Below are positions 5,863 through 8,971 of a DNA stretch of 8,971 nucleotides, one piece after another (the stretch's first letter is position 1; the number at the start of each line of letters is the position of its first letter). The position numbers and the translations under genes are program-made. The notes beneath the pieces are model-generated. The model worked only from the letters and a program-made list of their open reading frames with translations, was not told where the DNA came from and searched no databases. Origin of the DNA: Thermoplasmata archaeon (GTDB lineage: Archaea; Thermoplasmatota; Thermoplasmata; Thermoplasmatales; Thermoplasmataceae); contig JAJZXP010000307.1 of NCBI GenBank assembly GCA_021806345.1, forward strand, positions 1 to 8,971, given 5' to 3'.

Positions 5863-6258
5863 TTATGTGTTCTCCTTGCAAGTCTGGACTATGAGGACTA
5901 AGAGGACTATCATTCTGGAAGGGGGGGTCTGTTTTTTTATCGTTATCTTTAATAGGGGGTTTCCCATATCATCGTCCTCATTGTCCAAGATTGTTTGCTG
6001 AACCCGTTCTATACTGGATAATTTAGCAATAACGAACTCTTTTCTGGTGCCTGCTTATCGAATACTTGAGCAAGACTGTCTTTATTCAGGTATTCTTCAT
6101 TGTTCCAGTGTGTATTAATGACCTTTTTTAATTTCTGTTCGCTTCTTTTCGATAACAGATATATCTATATGTTGGGTGATGGCCGATTTTCGGTACAAAA
6201 GTCCTAAAAAACTGAATAAAACGATAATCAAAAGTAAAAAATAATCGATAACAAACAA
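5863..6258 (-). pseudogene. Frameshifted relic of an unknown gene with an N-terminal membrane segment
   Basis: Three overlapping minus-strand frames together read like one protein. Frame 1 (TTG 6258 to TAA 6115) gives a single hydrophobic span (YFLLLIIVLFSFLGLLY) and a basic/acidic helix (DISVIEKKRTEIKK). At an A6 run in the coding strand the signal jumps to frame 2 (~6165 to TAG 6009): VINTHWNNEEYLNKDSLAQV. Near 6050 it jumps to frame 3 (to TAA 5863): FVIAKLSSIERVQQTILDNE, DDDMGNPLLK. All three pieces are free of low-complexity artefacts and have sensible amino-acid composition. The family is not recognised. No ATG begins frame 1. A 7-G and a 7-T run sit at 5921-5938 within frame 3. It is probably a dead accessory gene; sequencing error at homopolymers or programmed frameshifting are alternatives. 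Confidence 0.45.
6232..6243 (-). terminator. Possible U-rich terminator downstream of the HNH gene
   Basis: On the minus strand this reads TTATTTTTTACTTTT, a T-rich tract about 90 nt after the stop of the tandem-HNH gene (6331-6333). No hairpin is required in archaea. The distance is long and the tract overlaps the relic membrane-segment frame, so support is modest. Confidence 0.25.
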
Positions 6259-6330
6259 AACGTATGGTATAATTTAGATGCCGACCTTTTAAGGTTAACG
6301 TAATGGTCCTAGAGATCAGAGCTTTCTTGC

Positions 6331-7536
6331 TTAAGAGTTTGTAACAGCGAGGTCGTCGAATCGATTCAGATACTCAAGGAATCTATAGGTTTGCCCTTCT
6401 GGATTGTTCTCTATATTCCCAACAAGAGCATTACACTCTACGCAAAGTATCCCACGAGGGTCTCCTGTTAAATGGTCATGATCTAAACAAGCAACCCCTA
6501 ATTTCGAATCTTCGTTTTTATTATTTTTGTTCCCCGTCCGCAAAGGTTCGTTACAAATTTCACATTTTCGATCTGCATTTATAAACAAATATGAATACAT
6601 TTCCCAGTAGGTTCTGAATTGATCCAATAATGAAATTTTTTCGCGTTCCCATGCATCTATACGCCAATAAAGCCATTGAGGCACCTTTGTTATTTTCATG
6701 CTTTTATGCGAAGAGTGGCTTACATCTTTATATTTTTCCATATATTTTTCTAATCTTGAGACGTTAGGGCCTAATTCTTCTATTTTAGCTAGGTGTAAAT
6801 TACATGACTTGCATAGTATCCCACGAGGATATCCTGTTGGATGGCCATGATCAAGATTAGCAATATTACCATTGCCTTTATTTCGTATATTTACATTCTT
6901 TCCGCAAATTTCGCATTTGCCACCGGCTTTTACATACATAACTGAGTACATCTCCCAATAAGTGCGATATCGTGGTAGCAACACAATTTTATATTTTTTC
7001 CAAGCTGCAATTCTGGTATCATACCAATGAGGCAGTTTTATTCCTCTAGCGCCAATATGCCCAGGATATTTTTCTCTATATATTTTCTTACGCAGCTTTA
7101 TTTTTTCTGCATTTTTCAGTCTATAGTTTCGATCATGTTCTAAATAATTATCTTTGTGCTTTTCATAATTCCGTTTATTCCGTAACTTGAACTTCACTTT
7201 ATGTAAGGAGTATTTCTCTCTTCTTTTTGCGTTGATTTCATCTTTATGAGCCGCCCTATAAGCTTTAATTTGTGCAAGTATTGAAACTTTCTTGCTTATA
7301 TATTCTAATCGCCTATTCACATTAATATCGTCTTTGTTGTGTAGATATCTTTCTTTTCTTCGAATATTAATTTCATCCCTGTGTTTCCAATAAGATTGCA
7401 TTTTTTTAAAATTGATTTGTTCTCTATGTGCTTCTCGATAATTCTTACGCTTAAGTGATACCTCGGCTTTATTTTTAGCCCTGTATCTCTCCCTCCTTTT
7501 TGCATTAATTTCTTCTTTATTCATTTTGAGACTCAT
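6331..7536 (-). CDS. Tandem endonuclease VII-type HNH nuclease with 15-residue basic repeats, 401 aa
   Basis: Residues 7-158 form ten consecutive ~15-residue repeats of the type [DE]-x-I-N-x-[KR]-R-[RK]-x-x-Y-x-x-x-[KR], strongly basic and predicted helical, a likely nucleic-acid-binding arm. Residues ~165-270 and ~282-395 are two homologous units. Each starts with a 'PxW...RI.AW......L...RTYWEMYS' block, then a recombination endonuclease VII (phage T4 gp49-like) zinc/HNH core. Unit 1 has Cys208/Cys211, LDHGH (Asp229, His230) and Cys242/Cys245-Asn246; unit 2 has Cys325/Cys328, LDHDH (Asp352, His353) and Cys365/Cys368-Asn369. Zinc ligands and the catalytic Asp-His...Asn positions are kept in both. 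T4 endonuclease VII works as a dimer on branched DNA; here two cores in one chain suggest a single-chain pseudo-dimer (inference). The gene lies 56 nt downstream of the integrase, same strand. It is richer in ATA/AAA/TTA codons than the aldehyde dehydrogenase, suggesting transfer. Confidence 0.88.
   Translation of the reverse strand: MSLKMNKEEINAKRRERYRAKNKAEVSLKRKNYREAHREQINFKKMQSYWKHRDEINIRRKERYLHNKDDINVNRRLEYISKKVSILAQIKAYRAAHKDEINAKRREKYSLHKVKFKLRNKRNYEKHKDNYLEHDRNYRLKNAEKIKLRKKIYREKYPGHIGARGIKLPHWYDTRIAAWKKYKIVLLPRYRTYWEMYSVMYVKAGGKCEICGKNVNIRNKGNGNIANLDHGHPTGYPRGILCKSCNLHLAKIEELGPNVSRLEKYMEKYKDVSHSSHKSMKITKVPQWLYWRIDAWEREKISLLDQFRTYWEMYSYLFINADRKCEICNEPLRTGNKNNKNEDSKLGVACLDHDHLTGDPRGILCVECNALVGNIENNPEGQTYRFLEYLNRFDDLAVTNS
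6352..7044 (-). repeat. Internal duplication of the HNH unit
   Basis: The two nuclease units (about 6727-7044 and 6352-6693) are similar at DNA level, not only protein level. The plus strand carries AGTATCCCACGAGG followed by TCCTGTT and ATGG-CATGATC-like blocks at ~6815-6853 and again at ~6448-6486. This indicates duplication within the gene's own lineage rather than fusion of unrelated nucleases. Both copies keep the catalytic core. Confidence 0.7.
7063..7518 (-). repeat. Ten tandem ~45-bp coding repeats (15-aa period)
   Basis: The conserved hydrophobic position of each repeat falls at residues 10, 26, 41, 56, 71, 86, 101, 116, 131 and 146: one step of 16, then exactly 15. The best-preserved copies are EINAKRRERY (9-18) and EINAKRREKY (100-109), and their DNA is also alike (TTTTTGC-TT-ATTTC around 7497-7511 and 7225-7239). 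Similar repeats of this type precede HNH domains in some phage-encoded endonuclease VII-like proteins, from memory. Confidence 0.8.
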
Positions 7537-7556
7537 TTCCCTGGTATTGATTTCAT
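7533..7556 (-). other. Seven-codon upstream mini-ORF overlapping the HNH start
   Basis: ATG 7556 opens MKSIPGK and stops at TGA 7533-7535, forming an ATGA overlap with the start codon of the HNH gene (7534-7536). An AGGG lies only 3-4 nt before that start, a poor Shine-Dalgarno spacing. If transcription begins near 7556 from the TATA-like box at 7582-7589, the mini-ORF could deliver ribosomes to the HNH start by coupling. Chance is possible at this length. Confidence 0.25.
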
Positions 7557-7581
7557 GGAATGGAGTAACATGGATGTCTGG

Positions 7582-7589
7582 TTTTAAAG
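7582..7589 (-). promoter_or_regulatory. TATA-like box between integrase and HNH gene
   Basis: CTTTAAAA on the minus strand begins just past the integrase stop (7593-7595), centred ~29 nt before the mini-ORF ATG (7556) and ~49 nt before the HNH ATG. It would allow the HNH gene its own promoter besides readthrough from the integrase. Confidence 0.35.
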
Positions 7590-7592
7590 TGA

Positions 7593-8831
7593 CTAATTCT
7601 TCCCTGACTCCTTCTTATCCCTCTCTTTGAGTGCGAGTTCGATAATCGAGGCAAGGATACCGGTTCTCTCAGTCTCGGGCATATTCTCAATCAGTGCCTT
7701 GATCTGCGAGTTTATTAGACCCCTATTCTCAAGCTCTTGTTGTATGTGATCTTCTTTTGCCTTGAGATCAAGTGTGGCCTCAATTGTCAGGGGGAGCCAG
7801 CACTTACGGCAATAACTAGCGTCCGAAGGATTAGGTTCACCGCATCGCGGACATTTTACAGGTCTAGGTTCACTGATACCGTTGTCCTGGACTTCCACAC
7901 CATAGGCTTTCAGTATTGCCGTATCTGTTTGCTTTCCCGATAAATGTACATAGGTTGCCATCTGTTTTGTCCCGGGAACCCAACCCATCTGAGCCTCCAA
8001 TGGAGCTTCAGCTACCCTTGAAGCAAGGATCGATGCCCTGGTATGCCTGAAAAGGTGTGGATATATTCGCTTCGTTATGTTTGCTCTCTTTAAGGCAGAC
8101 TTGAGCGCCTTCCTCACATCGTCATATGTCATTCCCCTGCCCCTTATCCCCTCGGATATGTTGCAGAATAGAGGGGCATTGACATCATTCCTGTTGGGAT
8201 GGCTATCGAGCCATGCCCTGAGGTATGGAACTGAATCGCCGATGATCCTTACCTGCCTTGTTCCCGTTTTCCCTTCGAATGGGACCTCGAGAACTGCGCC
8301 GTAATTATCGAACCTGACACTCCTTATTTTCATTAAAAGCAGTTCTCCGATCCTGCATCCTGAATCATACAGAGTTGAAAATATAGCCCTATCCCTTGCG
8401 TTGTTGCATGAATCTATGATAGCCCTCACCTCCTCAACCGTTATGAGATCAGACTGCTGGATCTTTTGCCTTGGCTGCTTTATCCTAACATCCTCAAACA
8501 GAGATTCAAATTTTTTCTTGGGAAGGGTTTTGCGATAAAATTTCTTGAGCATCTTGATATACGTATCCCGAGTCCATTCAGAATAACCGTCATTTAGTTT
8601 TAACATGATCTTCTTTATGTCGTCCTTGGAGGGATTGATGAAGCCATCCTGGATCCATCTTGCAGCTACCCTTAAGCGTTGGTAATAATTCATGCGCCTT
8701 TTCTCGCTCAAGTTTTCTAATATTAATTCCCCGTCTACAAAGTCTGTTATGGCCTTCTTTACATCCTCGGAGATCGGTTCCTTGCTTAGCATTCTTCTCT
8801 CATATTCAAGTGTCAGGTTAGAAAATCCCAT
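7593..8831 (-). CDS. Tyrosine recombinase (integrase) with C-terminal zinc ribbon, 412 aa
   Basis: Site-specific recombinase that would cut and rejoin DNA through a 3'-phosphotyrosine intermediate. Residues ~25-115 are the N-terminal core-binding (SAM-like) domain. The catalytic domain (~125-310) has Arg160 (SGCRIGELL), Lys188 (EGKTGTR), His259-x-x-Arg262 (HLFRHTRAS), Trp284 at the His/Trp position (MGWVPGTK) and nucleophile Tyr294 (ATYVHLSG): a complete set. Residues 327-344 form a CxxC...CxxC zinc ribbon (KCPRCGEPN...YCRKCW), followed by a charged helical tail. This is longer than a ~280-aa housekeeping archaeal XerA; the zinc-ribbon form is typical of archaeal element or accessory integrases. 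ATG 8829-8831 lies ~26 nt from a TATA box, so the transcript is probably leaderless. The nuclease gene follows at 56 nt. No tRNA or repeated attachment core was seen in the window, so the substrate site is unknown. Confidence 0.93.
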   Translation of the reverse strand: MGFSNLTLEYERRMLSKEPISEDVKKAITDFVDGELILENLSEKRRMNYYQRLRVAARWIQDGFINPSKDDIKKIMLKLNDGYSEWTRDTYIKMLKKFYRKTLPKKKFESLFEDVRIKQPRQKIQQSDLITVEEVRAIIDSCNNARDRAIFSTLYDSGCRIGELLLMKIRSVRFDNYGAVLEVPFEGKTGTRQVRIIGDSVPYLRAWLDSHPNRNDVNAPLFCNISEGIRGRGMTYDDVRKALKSALKRANITKRIYPHLFRHTRASILASRVAEAPLEAQMGWVPGTKQMATYVHLSGKQTDTAILKAYGVEVQDNGISEPRPVKCPRCGEPNPSDASYCRKCWLPLTIEATLDLKAKEDHIQQELENRGLINSQIKALIENMPETERTGILASIIELALKERDKKESGKN

Positions 8832-8853
8832 GACATGATTAAGGCAAAGAAGG

Positions 8854-8861
8854 TTATAAAA
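8854..8861 (-). promoter_or_regulatory. TATA box of the integrase gene (leaderless)
   Basis: On the minus strand TTTTATAA is centred ~26 nt upstream of the integrase ATG (8831), the distance expected between an archaeal TATA box and the transcription start. No Shine-Dalgarno sequence precedes the ATG, consistent with a leaderless mRNA. Confidence 0.6.
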
Positions 8862-8906
8862 TTATGGTAGGGATACGAACTTTAGGTTTACCTCTCGTTC
8901 GGGGCG

Positions 8907-8921
8907 TTGATTATATATCAA
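8907..8921. promoter_or_regulatory. Dyad TTGAT-TATAT-ATCAA, operator or divergent promoter
   Basis: This 15-bp dyad has perfect 5-bp arms around an AT core and lies ~50 bp upstream of the integrase TATA box. Its core also reads as a TATA box for the plus strand; a transcript starting ~25 nt further would run off the window, with ATG candidates at 8954 (closed by TGA after five codons) and 8962. It matches the dyad core at 4890-4904 at 12 of 15 positions. Confidence 0.4.
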
Positions 8922-8932
8922 GTAGATTTTTT

Positions 8933-8961
8933 CCTCACTCTCGATGAGAGAAAATGAGAGG
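8933..8961. repeat. CTCTC/GAGAG inverted repeats at the right edge
   Basis: CTCTC-GAT-GAGAG (8938-8950) is a perfect 5-bp stem, and CCTCA (8933-8937) pairs in part with TGAGAGG (8955-8961), giving nested inverted repeats. In this position, upstream of an integrase, they could be recombinase arm sites, an operator, or part of the next gene's leader. Too little sequence remains to decide. Confidence 0.3.
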
Positions 8962-8971
8962 ATGTTTATGA

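Noticed and set aside
5706..5894. Plus-strand reading frame of 62 codons
   Set aside because: There is no Shine-Dalgarno or TATA support and the composition is odd; the minus strand has more protein-like fragments over the same bases.
7063..7518. 45-bp tandem periodicity considered as a CRISPR array
   Set aside because: The repeats are degenerate, in frame and coding, with no unique spacers between identical repeats.
7593..8831. Assignment of the integrase as the housekeeping XerA
   Set aside because: The extra C-terminal zinc ribbon and tail, total length of 412 aa and accessory-type neighbour fit an element integrase better, though a chromosomal role is not excluded.
1..8971. tRNA or rRNA genes, including a tRNA-derived integrase attachment site
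   Set aside because: No cloverleaf with a convincing T-arm (GGTTCGAATCC-like) and acceptor stem could be found by eye on either strand.

Overview
The window looks archaeal, most plausibly from an acidophilic Thermoplasmatota (Thermoplasma/Ferroplasma/Cuniculiplasma-like) chromosome. Three things suggest this. The best-preserved metabolic gene resembles archaeal 2,5-dioxopentanoate-type aldehyde dehydrogenases. Several genes have a TATA-like box about 22-27 nt upstream of an ATG, as in leaderless archaeal transcription. The tyrosine recombinase has the archaeal layout with a C-terminal zinc ribbon. The order-level assignment is inference from remembered families; no search was run.

Layout. 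(1) 1-2135 is an insertion-sequence graveyard: the C-terminal end of an IS1634/IS4-type transposase (+), then a long, multiply frameshifted IS1634-like transposase (-) whose 3' end faces the first, then the C-terminal end of an IS630-like transposase (+). (2) 2211-3650 (-) is an intact aldehyde dehydrogenase followed by U-rich termination signals. (3) 3660-5455 holds small genes: a 69-aa orphan with a clean leaderless promoter (+), a 75-aa helical orphan (-) whose upstream region is an imperfect palindrome, and a probable two-gene mini-operon (+) with a 54-aa ORF overlapping a 101-aa candidate Sm-like protein preceded by a strong Shine-Dalgarno sequence. (4) 5456-6330 has no intact gene but contains minus-strand coding remnants broken by frameshifts. 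(5) 6331-8831 (-) is an integrase followed 56 nt later by an unusual nuclease with ten 15-residue basic repeats and two tandem endonuclease VII-type HNH domains. The last 140 bases hold the integrase promoter and dyad sequences, perhaps a divergent promoter.

How it fits together. The right part looks like an accessory, mobile-element-derived module: an integrase for site-specific recombination and a putative structure-specific or HNH nuclease, transcribed in the same direction. The aldehyde dehydrogenase would be host metabolism, flanked by IS debris. A 15-bp dyad of form TTGA-N7-TCAA occurs both at 4890-4904 and at 8907-8921, beside the integrase promoter, and might link the small-gene region to the integrase module through one regulator. 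The most distinctive item is the tandem-HNH repeat protein. The small-gene cluster with the Sm-like candidate comes second.
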